Shown here: in pieces, positions 52,194 to 58,225 of the stretch | Position numbering within the stretch: position 1 is the first letter of the stretch | Layout of the letters: each line of letters starts with the position of its first letter | DNA from: a virus | IMG/VR virus record: IMGVR_UViG_3300002143_000079 | Span: 1 to 64,000 of that record | Length of the DNA: 64,000 nt | Direction: 5' to 3' (one strand) | Notes under the pieces: generated by a model | Databases searched by the model: none | What the model was told of the DNA's origin: nothing | Seen by the model: only the letters and a program-made list of their open reading frames with translations | Translations under genes and position numbers: made by a program

Positions 52194-52200
52194 ATAAATA
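52194..52200 (-). promoter_or_regulatory. TATTTAT element
   Basis: 11 nt before the ATG at 52182; the rightmost copy in front of a late gene in the window. Confidence 0.5.
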
Positions 52201-52218
52201 GAGTTTTACCTCCAAAAC

Positions 52219-52470
52219 ACCCCAAGAAAAAAATTGCCCCCGTGTTTTTTTGAAAAAGAAGGTCAATTAGTCAAAAAGATGGATAGGAAAACGCTATAAT
52301 TGCAAGAAAAGTGCCCCACAATAAAATAATTGTATATAGGAAGGCTAGAAAACGCTATAATTGCAAGAAAAGTGCCCCAGAGAAAAAAATGCCGTGTGTT
52401 TGCCTATAAAAACAGTGTTATCGGGACAAAAAGGCCCCAAAGAAAAAAATGCCGTGTGTGTGGCGCCGAC
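52219..52470. repeat. Degenerate tandem repeats of about 61 nt
   Basis: Four blocks start with CCCCA (near 52219, 52314, 52375 and 52434). A 31-nt core is perfectly repeated at 52288-52318 and 52349-52379 (begins AAAACGCTATAATTGC), and a third, diverged copy starts near 52409. A second shared piece, AGAAAAAAATGCCGTGTGT, occurs at about 52380 and 52440. A plus-strand frame of 66 codons spans it but its coding is only the repeat translated. It marks the border between late and early gene blocks. Confidence 0.7.
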
Positions 52471-52533
52471 ATGGCGTCAATAGAGGGGTCGGGCCCCCCC
52501 CTATCCAGAAGTGGTACCTCCCCACTTTAAGAC

Positions 52534-52570
52534 ACCCTCTCCCCCCCATATGGTGGGGAGGGTTAACCCT
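52534..52570. other. GC-rich hairpin and palindrome
   Basis: ACCCTCTCCCC pairs with GGGGAGGGT across a 10-nt loop (one bulge), directly followed by the 12-bp palindrome AGGGTTAACCCT (52559-52570). C-rich tracts extend from about 52490 to 52620. It lies 29 nt past the stop of the gene at 52599. It could stop transcription, but has no T-run. Confidence 0.6.
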
Positions 52571-52598
52571 GTTGACATCCCCCTCCCCATCCCTCACC

Positions 52599-52778
52599 TT
52601 ACCCCTCTACCTTCTCCATCTTTACTTCTTTGCCACCGGCCTCCTTGATGGCTTGGGCCAGTTGACAATCGGTGACGTGGCCATACTTCATACCATTGCC
52701 ACATATTGGGCATTGAGTCATTGACTCACCACGGATACTCCACTCAACTCGTAGCAACACATTAAGGATGTTTGTCAT
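52599..52778 (-). CDS. Small zinc-finger protein, 59 aa
   Basis: MTNILNVLLRVEWSIRGESM opens the frame, then CPICGNGMKYGHVTDC holds a CPxC pair and a further Cys, suggesting zinc binding, followed by a Lys/Glu helix. A promoter with a 6-nt gap supports the start. No family recognised, but the Cys spacing resembles zinc ribbons that bind nucleic acid or RNA polymerase. Confidence 0.7.
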   Translation of the reverse strand: MTNILNVLLRVEWSIRGESMTQCPICGNGMKYGHVTDCQLAQAIKEAGGKEVKMEKVEG

Positions 52779-52784
52779 GGTGTT

Positions 52785-52812
52785 ACTGTATATTAAACCC
52801 GTTGAATGTCAA
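52785..52812 (-). promoter_or_regulatory. Early-type promoter
   Basis: TTGACA, 16 nt, TACAGT, 6 nt to the ATG at 52778. Confidence 0.75.
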
Positions 52813-52829
52813 TGGATTATATTAACTAT

Positions 52830-52895
52830 TTACAACCTAACATCCATAGACATAGGGAGCAAACTCACCAGCTTCGGTATAGGTATGTTGTTCAT
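52830..52895 (-). CDS. Possible 21-residue peptide
   Basis: A short frame (MNNIPIPKLVSLLPMSMDVR then L-stop) follows a good promoter, 13 nt past the -10 box. It may be a peptide gene, a remnant, or a leader for the RNA itself. Only promoter placement supports it. Confidence 0.3.
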   Translation of the reverse strand: MNNIPIPKLVSLLPMSMDVRL

Positions 52896-52908
52896 GATAT
52901 AGGTTGTT

Positions 52909-52936
52909 ACAATACTAGCAATTTATAGAAAGTCAA
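52909..52936 (-). promoter_or_regulatory. Early-type promoter
   Basis: TTGACT, 16 nt, TATTGT. The whole 28-nt element is identical to the one at 53660-53687. Confidence 0.65.
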
Positions 52937-52945
52937 CGGTTATTT

Positions 52946-53185
52946 TTACTTGCTTCGTTTTGCGAGATATTCAGCCATATCCATTGTAGTCCAATAACCA
53001 CCACCGGTTGGACCTACAAAAGCCCGTAGAGCTTGCTTTTTTGTCACTTTGATACCAGCAGCACATATTGCCAACCACATATCACGGTGCATGTCAGCGA
53101 ATCCAACCACGGTGGAAAGGTTGTAGTGATAGGAGTTTATACACTTTAGAGCATTGAATGCTTTTTGGTATTTCGTAGCTTTCAT
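52946..53185 (-). CDS. Unknown protein, 79 aa
   Basis: A compact basic protein: KATKYQKAFNALKCINSYHY, a middle with MHRDMWLAICAAGIKVTKKQ, and a Gly-rich end (FVGPTGGGYWTTMDMAEYL). The centre could be a helix-turn-helix. It has its own promoter with a 6-nt gap. No family recognised. Confidence 0.65.
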   Translation of the reverse strand: MKATKYQKAFNALKCINSYHYNLSTVVGFADMHRDMWLAICAAGIKVTKKQALRAFVGPTGGGYWTTMDMAEYLAKRSK

Positions 53186-53191
53186 AGTGTT

Positions 53192-53219
53192 AGAATATCT
53201 GAGTATTATAGAAAGTCAA
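53192..53219 (-). promoter_or_regulatory. Early-type promoter
   Basis: TTGACT, 16 nt, TATTCT, 6 nt to the ATG at 53185. Its TTGACT supplies the TGA stop of the upstream pseudogene. Confidence 0.75.
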
Positions 53220-53394
53220 GGGGTTTCGTTAACTTCATCAACCTCCATCACCGTCACGTTTCCATAGTGACCCTGACGAAACATCTCCCATGCTTCTTGC
53301 CGGTCAAGAGCTTGAATGGGTGCGGGATAGGTAGGATACACTTCCCATCCTCATTTCTCACAGTCACAGTGGCGGTAAATGTCTTTGTTTTCAT
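53216..53394 (-). pseudogene. Frameshifted paralogue of the 55014-55199 gene
   Basis: From the ATG at 53394 the frame reads MKTKTFTATVTVRNEDGK, matching TVRDEDG of the paralogue. One nucleotide appears missing near 53338, and the match resumes in another frame (VYPTYPAPIQALDRQEAWEM, then GNVTV). The total, 179 nt, is one short of a codon multiple. Promoter and 7-nt gap are intact, so the break is recent, an assembly error, or a programmed shift. In the original frame it would stop after 47 codons. Confidence 0.7.
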
Positions 53395-53401
53395 AACTCA
53401 A

Positions 53402-53429
53402 ACAATACCAACCATTTATAAAAAGTCAA
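53402..53429 (-). promoter_or_regulatory. Early-type promoter of the pseudogene
   Basis: TTGACT, 16 nt, TATTGT, 7 nt to the ATG at 53394. Confidence 0.7.
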
Positions 53430-53641
53430 GTGGTTTTCATAGTTTTTTTGAACTCGAAAATCTCCATTTTCAATTTCACTACCGATTTTGAATCATATTT
53501 GCAATATCCTTTGCTGCAATCCTCCAAATAATTATCCAACGAATTTTCCAATTTTTCCAGTTGTTTTTCGGGAGATACAATCGCCGATGGTGTTGGCTGG
53601 CTAACACAATCTGCACCGGGAATGTGTCGAATTTTATACAT
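53426..53641 (-). CDS. Unknown protein, 71 aa
   Basis: MYKIRHIPGADCVSQPTPSA followed by a Lys/Leu-rich helix (EKQLEKLENSLDNYLEDC) and a basic C-terminal helix. Its TGA stop lies within the -35 box of the next promoter. The gap from the -10 box to the ATG is 18 nt, longer than usual. No family recognised. Confidence 0.62.
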   Translation of the reverse strand: MYKIRHIPGADCVSQPTPSAIVSPEKQLEKLENSLDNYLEDCSKGYCKYDSKSVVKLKMEIFEFKKTMKTT

Positions 53642-53659
53642 AATTATTTTGATATGAAG

Positions 53660-53687
53660 ACAATACTAGCAATTTATAGAAAGTCAA
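53660..53687 (-). promoter_or_regulatory. Early-type promoter
   Basis: TTGACT, 16 nt, TATTGT, 18 nt to the ATG at 53641; an exact duplicate of the element at 52909. Confidence 0.65.
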
Positions 53688-53694
53688 CCAGTTT

Positions 53695-54030
53695 TTATAC
53701 ATCTTCTGCACAACCATGTGAACCACAACAAGGACGAGGATTGCTATGGGGATTCATTTCTTCATCAAACGCACAGGTTTTACTGGTATAAACGTGACAA
53801 CAATGACATTTGTCAGTTCCATCATCAGAATCAACGGTTTCTTTCACAATCGACTCAACCTCATAAACCTCATTGGCTGAAACGATGATAACCACTCCAG
53901 CATCAAACTCCTTACATGGTTCGGTCAAGATAACGTGATAGGAATGAGAGTGAACCTCTGTAACTATACCGATTCCTTCTACACGACCATCCAACCGAAA
54001 CATTACGATGTCATTGAAATTTGCTTTCAT
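53695..54030 (-). CDS. Cys-rich protein, paralogue 1
   Basis: 111 residues. The N-terminal 60 form a small beta domain (FNDIVMFRLDGRVEGIGIVT, then VILTEPCKEFDAGVV) resembling SH3-like folds. The C-terminal part has Cys pairs CHCC and CCGSHGC, probably zinc-binding, around MNPHSNPRP. It is closely related to the gene at 54258-54593, and its tail is shared with 60796-60948. Function unknown; nucleic acid or protein binding is plausible. Confidence 0.7.
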   Translation of the reverse strand: MKANFNDIVMFRLDGRVEGIGIVTEVHSHSYHVILTEPCKEFDAGVVIIVSANEVYEVESIVKETVDSDDGTDKCHCCHVYTSKTCAFDEEMNPHSNPRPCCGSHGCAEDV

Positions 54031-54037
54031 TAGTGAT

Positions 54038-54065
54038 AATTTATCAGAGTTTTATAGAAAGTCAA
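54038..54065 (-). promoter_or_regulatory. Early-type promoter
   Basis: TTGACT, 16 nt, TAAATT, 7 nt to the ATG at 54030. Confidence 0.72.
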
Positions 54066-54073
54066 CCATTGAT

Positions 54074-54256
54074 TTAATAATTCCAATAGTTTACATCTTC
54101 CCACGTCAATTCGTTGGTGATAGCCATATCCGCAGTTGGATGTTGTTTGTTGTCATTCAACTCCCACAACCTATCTTTGGCTCTTTCGAGTGAGGCTGAC
54201 ACGTCAACCACCTCACAGGTTGATAGAAGATAGACACAATATGGACGTCCATTCAT
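54074..54256 (-). CDS. Unknown protein, 60 aa
   Basis: From the ATG at 54256, 1 nt after the stop of the upstream Cys-rich gene: MNGRPYCVYLLSTCEVVDVS, then a charged helix (SLERAKDRLWELNDNKQH) and a Trp/Tyr-rich end. It lacks its own promoter, so it is the second gene of a pair. No family recognised. Confidence 0.62.
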   Translation of the reverse strand: MNGRPYCVYLLSTCEVVDVSASLERAKDRLWELNDNKQHPTADMAITNELTWEDVNYWNY

Positions 54257-54257
54257 G

Positions 54258-54593
54258 TTACACGTCCTCCGCACAACCATGAGAGCCACAACAAGGACGT
54301 GGATTACTGTAGGGATTCATTTCCACATCAAACGAACACACGTCGTCCGTGTGAACGGAACAACAGTGACACTTGTTCGTATCGTCGTCTGACGAACCTG
54401 TTTCTTCTACAACCGCAGAGACTTCATAAATCTCGTTAGCTGAAACAATGATGATCACACCTGCGTCAAACTCCTTACATGGTTCAGTCAAGAGAACGTG
54501 ATAGGAGTGTGAATGGACTTCCGTCACTATACCAATTCCTTCCACACTCCCATCCAACCGAAACATTACCACATCATTAAAGTTTGCTTTCAT
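54258..54593 (-). CDS. Cys-rich protein, paralogue 2
   Basis: 111 residues, differing from paralogue 1 mainly in the linker (SAVVEETGSSDDDTNKCHCC). The beta domain and the MNPYSNPRPCCGSHGCAED tail are nearly identical, so a gene duplication put two copies 230 nt apart. Retention of both, with many silent changes, suggests selection. Same promoter type, 6-nt gap. Confidence 0.7.
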   Translation of the reverse strand: MKANFNDVVMFRLDGSVEGIGIVTEVHSHSYHVLLTEPCKEFDAGVIIIVSANEIYEVSAVVEETGSSDDDTNKCHCCSVHTDDVCSFDVEMNPYSNPRPCCGSHGCAEDV

Positions 54594-54599
54594 GGGAAA

Positions 54600-54627
54600 A
54601 CTCTACGTTAAATTTATAGAAAGTCAA
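54600..54627 (-). promoter_or_regulatory. Early-type promoter
   Basis: TTGACT, 16 nt, TAGAGT, 6 nt to the ATG at 54593. Confidence 0.75.
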
Positions 54628-54630
54628 CCA

Positions 54631-54996
54631 TTACTTGAGACTTTTCAACTCAGCCAAGAGACTTTCCAAATTTTCTTTACCCGACTCGATTTGTGCAATA
54701 AGTTTCCCTCGCTTTTGGTGAGTGGCTTTCAACGTGGTGAATTCAACTCCCAAGTCAATCGACGATTCATTTGTCAATGCAAACACTTGCGCGGGCCAAT
54801 ACCATTCCTCTCCACGAATAGAGATACCCGAAGAATTGATAGCTTGAATAACAAAAACAGTCTTGTTCTTCTTATGTTTTCTTGCCAAGGTTGACATATC
54901 CGCGTTGATAGAGTTATCAAACCCATCAAAGTATTCGTTCTTCTTGGGAACCCTAGTAAATACGACTTCATCTCCGACTTTTAGTTTTTTATTCAT
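54631..54996 (-). CDS. Unknown protein, 121 aa
   Basis: N-terminal small beta barrel (KLKVGDEVVFTRVPKKNEYF, later FVIQAINSSGISIRGEEWYW) of the kind seen in KOW or SH3-like domains, then a C-terminal coiled coil (KRGKLIAQIESGKENLESLL). It lacks a nearby TTGAC element and follows the 55014 gene by 17 nt, so it is probably co-transcribed with it. Function unknown. Confidence 0.65.
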   Translation of the reverse strand: MNKKLKVGDEVVFTRVPKKNEYFDGFDNSINADMSTLARKHKKNKTVFVIQAINSSGISIRGEEWYWPAQVFALTNESSIDLGVEFTTLKATHQKRGKLIAQIESGKENLESLLAELKSLK

Positions 54997-55013
54997 AAAT
55001 CTAATTGAAAGTA

Positions 55014-55199
55014 TTAACCGTGAACTTCGACATTCAAAACCGTCACGTTACCGTAGAACTGACCGTAGTAGAAGATTTCCCACGCTTCCTGACGACTACG
55101 AGCTTCAACCGGTGCGGGGTGATTCACATGCATCACACCATCTTCATCACGAACGGTAACATCTGCGCGGTAGAATTCAGTGTCGTATTGTTTAGTCAT
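55014..55199 (-). CDS. Unknown small protein, 61 aa
   Basis: The ATG at 55199 is 8 nt after the -10 box; the longer frame would start inside the promoter. It reads MTKQYDTEFYRADVTVRDED, then an Arg/Glu-rich helix (ARSRQEAWEIFYYGQFYG) and strands (NVTVLNVEV). It is the intact partner of the pseudogene at 53216. The helix resembles a small DNA- or protein-binding unit. Function unknown. Confidence 0.68.
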   Translation of the reverse strand: MTKQYDTEFYRADVTVRDEDGVMHVNHPAPVEARSRQEAWEIFYYGQFYGNVTVLNVEVHG

Positions 55200-55207
55200 G
55201 TGAATGA

Positions 55208-55235
55208 ACTCTACTTGGTTATTATAAAATGTCAA
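55208..55235 (-). promoter_or_regulatory. Early-type promoter
   Basis: TTGACA, 16 nt, TAGAGT, 8 nt to the ATG at 55199. Confidence 0.75.
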
Positions 55236-55263
55236 CGATTACTTGAACATTATTAATATTCAT

Positions 55264-55590
55264 TTAATTATTCACCAATGCGTGAACTCGGCACGAGTTG
55301 CATACGTGACCATCATTCTCTGGCTCCGGGCGACAGTCACATTGACCTTCACCGAACTGATCTTCCCAATCACTCAACAGACCTGCGGCGGCCTTTCTCA
55401 AGTCAGCCAGTTCCTTTTCCATGCGGTTGTAGTCAATCACCGTCTCGACAATACGAATGCCTTGCAACAGGTTACGTTTGTATGCGAGGGTTTCTGAGGT
55501 TGCGAAGATAACACCCTCGGCCTTCTTCAACTCACTCTGCAGTTGAGTCAAGACTTCTTCATTGGTTACGCCTTCGGAGATGATACACAT
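55264..55590 (-). CDS. Unknown coiled-coil protein with Cys-rich tail
   Basis: 108 residues from the ATG at 55590, set by the promoter 7 nt upstream. A long helix (EEVLTQLQSELKKAEGVIFA and onward to residue 75) ends in a Cys cluster: CDCRPEPENDGHVCNSC, likely a zinc site. It may be a zinc-stapled coiled-coil regulator. No family recognised. Confidence 0.65.
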   Translation of the reverse strand: MCIISEGVTNEEVLTQLQSELKKAEGVIFATSETLAYKRNLLQGIRIVETVIDYNRMEKELADLRKAAAGLLSDWEDQFGEGQCDCRPEPENDGHVCNSCRVHALVNN

Positions 55591-55597
55591 ATGAGTC

Positions 55598-55625
55598 ACG
55601 ATACCAAGGGTTTATAAAAAGTCAA
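55598..55625 (-). promoter_or_regulatory. Early-type promoter
   Basis: TTGACT, 16 nt, TATCGT, 7 nt to the ATG at 55590. Confidence 0.75.
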
Positions 55626-55632
55626 CAACCTT

Positions 55633-55980
55633 TTAACCTGAAATTTCCTGACACTCGGATATATCAAACTCCCTTGATGGCTTCTCTCCACCACACAACG
55701 TAAGAGTCAAATCCGAACTGTAATACCCGTTGTTAGAACCATAACCGGGAACCGCAACCGGATGACCATTGACGGGCTTCAATCGAATGCCGTAACCATC
55801 CACCTTTTCAAAGAAGTCGCCGTCAAGGTCAAACTCCATCCCCACGAAATCCGCAATGGTCAGATGTTCAAATGACAACCAGTGATGTTCACAACAATCT
55901 TGTCGGTGTTCAGAATAAAGAGATTGCCCATTGCTAAAACGAATGGAATCGTTGGAAACTTGTGATACAGTTACGTTCAT
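55633..55980 (-). CDS. Small conserved protein, DUF7448-like pattern
   Basis: 115 residues from the ATG at 55980, 7 nt past the -10 box. SIRFSNGQSLYSEHRQDCCE followed by HHWLSFEHL matches the strand plus DCC-x-x-x-W pattern of a small phage family that I recall as DUF7448; this link is tentative. The C-terminal half is beta-rich (YGIRLKPVNGHPVAVPGYG). Function unknown. Confidence 0.6.
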   Translation of the reverse strand: MNVTVSQVSNDSIRFSNGQSLYSEHRQDCCEHHWLSFEHLTIADFVGMEFDLDGDFFEKVDGYGIRLKPVNGHPVAVPGYGSNNGYYSSDLTLTLCGGEKPSREFDISECQEISG

Positions 55981-55987
55981 ATGTGAG

Positions 55988-56016
55988 ATATTATCGTAGG
56001 ATTTATAGGAAGTCAA
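55988..56016 (-). promoter_or_regulatory. Early-type promoter
   Basis: TTGACT, 17 nt, TAATAT, 7 nt to the ATG at 55980. Confidence 0.72.
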
Positions 56017-56019
56017 CAA

Positions 56020-56223
56020 TTATTCGTCACAATAGTCATCCGCCTCGTTTGCGTTGTAATCGGCCAAGTCATCCATTCCCGAACCATCACCCGACCATCC
56101 ACCACCATCATACGGTTCTTCGTCAATCTCCGTTCGTTCTTCGTAAGCCGATTCCAAGTGACTATCTTCAAAACCAAAGTCAGATTCTTCGGATTCGGTG
56201 GTAAGTTCAATTTCGTCGTTCAT
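56020..56223 (-). CDS. Highly acidic small protein, 67 aa
   Basis: Composed largely of Glu, Asp and Ser (ELTTESEESDFGFEDSHLES) with a Gly/Asp-rich centre and little hydrophobic content, so it is probably disordered. Such proteins can mimic DNA or act as antirestriction or polymerase-binding factors; that is speculation here. Own promoter, 9-nt gap. Confidence 0.65.
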   Translation of the reverse strand: MNDEIELTTESEESDFGFEDSHLESAYEERTEIDEEPYDGGGWSGDGSGMDDLADYNANEADDYCDE

Positions 56224-56232
56224 ATTGAAAAT

Positions 56233-56260
56233 AGATTACCAAACATTTATAAAAAGTCAA
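56233..56260 (-). promoter_or_regulatory. Early-type promoter
   Basis: TTGACT, 16 nt, TAATCT, 9 nt to the ATG at 56223. Confidence 0.74.
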
Positions 56261-56265
56261 TACCA

Positions 56266-56397
56266 AGATTTGCTAGGGTTTTCTCCCTATCATTTCATTA
56301 CCACTCGTCTTGGATTTCAACGAGTAGTCCCTGCTCACGTTCGGCGTTACTCCCTCACTAACAGGGTGATGGGAGTTTCCGTTCAGTTAGGACCGTC
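56266..56397 (-). ncRNA. Candidate structured RNA, copy A
   Basis: A 132-nt element that matches copy B at 60519-60650. Hairpins in order: ACTCCC/GGGAGT (with inner TCAC/GTGA), ACTCGT/ACGAGT, and TAGGG-AGAAAA-CCCTA. A longer-range pair GTCC/GGAC is also possible. Stems differ from copy B by paired changes, while GCCGAAC, GTGGTAATGAAATGAT and GCAAATCT are unchanged. Its promoter is at 56425, and transcription would begin near the short frame at 56418. No T-run follows, and the next promoter's -35 box lies a few nucleotides on. I do not recognise a known RNA family. Confidence 0.65.
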
Positions 56398-56418
56398 ACG
56401 AGCGTTTCTTAGTTTCAT
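56383..56418 (-). CDS. 11-residue leader-like peptide ending RDGPN
   Basis: MKLRNARDGPN, ATG 6 nt past a good promoter, stopping inside the structured RNA. The last five codons match those of the 38-residue frame at 60636 with different third positions (GGT/GGG, CCT/CCG, TGA/TAA). That suggests the peptide end, not only the RNA, is kept. It could be a regulatory leader peptide. Confidence 0.45.
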   Translation of the reverse strand: MKLRNARDGPN

Positions 56419-56424
56419 ATAATT

Positions 56425-56452
56425 AATTTACCAGTTATTATACAATTGTCAA
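56425..56452 (-). promoter_or_regulatory. Early-type promoter of RNA copy A
   Basis: TTGACA, 16 nt, TAAATT, 6 nt to the ATG at 56418. Confidence 0.74.
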
Positions 56453-56455
56453 CAA

Positions 56456-56878
56456 TTAAGAAACCCTCTGAATACTTTTAACCGTCAGAGTTTTGTAGTT
56501 GATACCAGAAAGAATATCACCCAAATTTTGCAGCGGAATATCGCCGTCTTCACACTCCACGGAAATGGTGTATCTCACCTTGACGTTTTCTTTAACCATC
56601 GCATCAAGTTCTTTCTCGGTGAGAATTTTCCAGTCACCGGTCTTGGTGAACTTGCCAATTGTATGCAAGTCATGACCTGCAAATTGATTGATATGCACTG
56701 AACCATCCTTGTCCACTCGATGCCAATCAAAACCGCCGAGCTTGGGTGCGGCCAAAAGTGCGAGAAAGCCAGCACTATCGAAACCAACGTGTTTTCCAGT
56801 TTCATTAAACGAGTTTCGGTAACTGTTGGTGTTGACAACGATGATTGTTCCCTCGGTGATATATTGTTTGTGATTCAT
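56456..56878 (-). CDS. Unknown protein, 140 aa
   Basis: Mixed alpha/beta protein: TEGTIIVVNTNSYRNSFNET, a Gly/Leu-rich middle (FDSAGFLALLAAPKLGGFDW), and a final strand-helix unit (RYTISVECEDGDIPLQNLGD). No catalytic motif stands out. It has its own promoter with a 7-nt gap. Function unknown. Confidence 0.65.
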   Translation of the reverse strand: MNHKQYITEGTIIVVNTNSYRNSFNETGKHVGFDSAGFLALLAAPKLGGFDWHRVDKDGSVHINQFAGHDLHTIGKFTKTGDWKILTEKELDAMVKENVKVRYTISVECEDGDIPLQNLGDILSGINYKTLTVKSIQRVS

Positions 56879-56885
56879 ATTTGAG

Positions 56886-56913
56886 ATAATATAGAAGTTT
56901 TTTAGAAAGTCAA
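56886..56913 (-). promoter_or_regulatory. Early-type promoter
   Basis: TTGACT, 16 nt, TATTAT, 7 nt to the ATG at 56878. Confidence 0.75.
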
Positions 56914-57059
56914 CAGTTTACAGAGCCAACATTGTCCACCAACTCAATTTTCCGATTCAATCGTTCATCTGGTGGAAGTTGCCAGAAGGGTAAACTCCAA
57001 TCCTCACGGAGTTTGAAAATGGCCTCGTTCAACGTGTCAAATTTCTCTTTGTTTGTCAT
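56910..57059 (-). CDS. Small unknown protein, 49 aa
   Basis: MTNKEKFDTLNEAIFKLRED followed by WSLPFWQLPPDERLNRKIEL; a helix, a Trp/Pro loop and a second helix. The start is fixed by a promoter 7 nt upstream, and the TGA stop is the TGA inside the next TTGACT. No family recognised. Confidence 0.65.
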   Translation of the reverse strand: MTNKEKFDTLNEAIFKLREDWSLPFWQLPPDERLNRKIELVDNVGSVNC

Positions 57060-57066
57060 GTGAGTG

Positions 57067-57094
57067 ATATTATGTTAATTTTATAAAATGTCAA
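57067..57094 (-). promoter_or_regulatory. Early-type promoter
   Basis: TTGACA, 16 nt, TAATAT, 7 nt to the ATG at 57059. Confidence 0.76.
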
Positions 57095-57097
57095 CCA

Positions 57098-57628
57098 CTA
57101 TTGGTAGAGATAGTTTGTTTTTTTCGGTGGATTACCAATCACCGATTTGCATGTCCGACAGGTATAAATTACACCTTTTTCAATTTTGTTCTTGATTTTC
57201 GCCGTGACTTTGATGTGTCCAACACCACACCTACAATCCAACGCAAATTTCTTGAAAATCCGTTTCTTAACCGATGTAGTGTCGTAGGAATGACAACGGC
57301 CAATATCCGCAACTTCCAGATTACGCATCACACTCCGCCATTCAGGACCATGACCTTGTTTTGCGAAAGGATACACCTGAAAACAAACGAGGTGTGCGAC
57401 TTCGTGAGGAACCGTCCGGTTAAGAAAAGTTTCAATGTTCTGTGAATAAAGTGTGGGAGAGAAAGCCACTTTGTTACCGTAACGAAACGCCTTTCCCGCG
57501 ATGTTTCCCATATCACCAAACTCTATCGTGGGAATATCAAATACACGATTATATCGTTTTTGAGCCAGTAACAGGGTTTCGACTATTTTGTTTTCCAAAC
57601 GAGTGATAAGGTCTTTGGTCAAGTTCAT
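57098..57628 (-). CDS. SprT-like zinc metalloprotein
   Basis: 176 residues from the ATG at 57628. The HExxH motif (TVPHEVAHLV), a third His in GHGPEWRSVMRNL, and a C-terminal zinc ribbon (CRCGVGH and CRTCK) match the SprT/Spartan family. Spartan relatives cut proteins crosslinked to DNA. In phages the target is unknown, but removal of DNA-bound proteins from replicating DNA is a reasonable guess. Own promoter, 6-nt gap. Confidence 0.88.
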   Translation of the reverse strand: MNLTKDLITRLENKIVETLLLAQKRYNRVFDIPTIEFGDMGNIAGKAFRYGNKVAFSPTLYSQNIETFLNRTVPHEVAHLVCFQVYPFAKQGHGPEWRSVMRNLEVADIGRCHSYDTTSVKKRIFKKFALDCRCGVGHIKVTAKIKNKIEKGVIYTCRTCKSVIGNPPKKTNYLYQ

Positions 57629-57634
57629 GACCAA

Positions 57635-57662
57635 AGACTATACCAGTTTTATAAAATGTCAA
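57635..57662 (-). promoter_or_regulatory. Early-type promoter
   Basis: TTGACA, 16 nt, TAGTCT,6 nt to the ATG at 57628. Confidence 0.75.
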
Positions 57663-57681
57663 CGATCTCGTTTATTTATTT

Positions 57682-58092
57682 TTAGTTTCCACCCATGTAT
57701 TGACCGAACTCATACACACTCATGGTTTCTGCTTGTTGGACCTTGCCTGGCTCAAGCCAGACAGTAATACAAAGCATGGCTCCATCTGTCTTGCCTGCCC
57801 AGATAAACGGATTGGGCACGTTTTCGAGATTCTTGCCTTGAAATTTGCTCTTCACAAAACGTCCACCACCACCCCATTGCAAAAAACCGGGTAGGTCAAC
57901 ACCGTGCATAATCACGTCTTGCAATGTTCCTTCAAACGTGCCCAATCGTGGTTCGTAGTGATGACCACCCATATCACAGTTTGGATCCTCACCCAAAACT
58001 TCCCATACATCGTATTCATTCAGACCATGATTTTCCAAGAGAGATTTGCCGGAGTAGGTGTTTTCGAGATACCTTTTATAGTTTGGAGTCAT
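57682..58092 (-). CDS. Unknown protein, 136 aa
   Basis: Contains DVWEVLGEDPNCDMGGHHYE and FLQWGGGGRFVKSKFQG, a Gly-rich loop with His and Asp residues that could bind metal or nucleotide, then a beta-strand end (TDGAMLCITVWLEPGKVQQA). It is well conserved in composition but not placed in a family. Leader of 14 nt after the -10 box. Confidence 0.65.
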   Translation of the reverse strand: MTPNYKRYLENTYSGKSLLENHGLNEYDVWEVLGEDPNCDMGGHHYEPRLGTFEGTLQDVIMHGVDLPGFLQWGGGGRFVKSKFQGKNLENVPNPFIWAGKTDGAMLCITVWLEPGKVQQAETMSVYEFGQYMGGN

Positions 58093-58106
58093 AAGTTATT
58101 GACTAG

Positions 58107-58134
58107 ATATTATACCAATATCATTTGTAGTCAA
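58107..58134 (-). promoter_or_regulatory. Early-type promoter
   Basis: TTGACT, 16 nt, TAATAT, 14 nt to the ATG at 58092. Confidence 0.65.
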
Positions 58135-58225
58135 TCAGAAACAGCAAACCTTTGCTATATTTTCTGATTTGGTTATCGGATGGATTGTCGGCCAGATTGC
58201 TGACTATCTTGACACCGTTGAATTG

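Noticed and set aside
52330-52530. 66-codon plus-strand frame across the tandem repeats
   Set aside because: Its internal protein repeat simply reflects the DNA repeat; wrong strand and no promoter.
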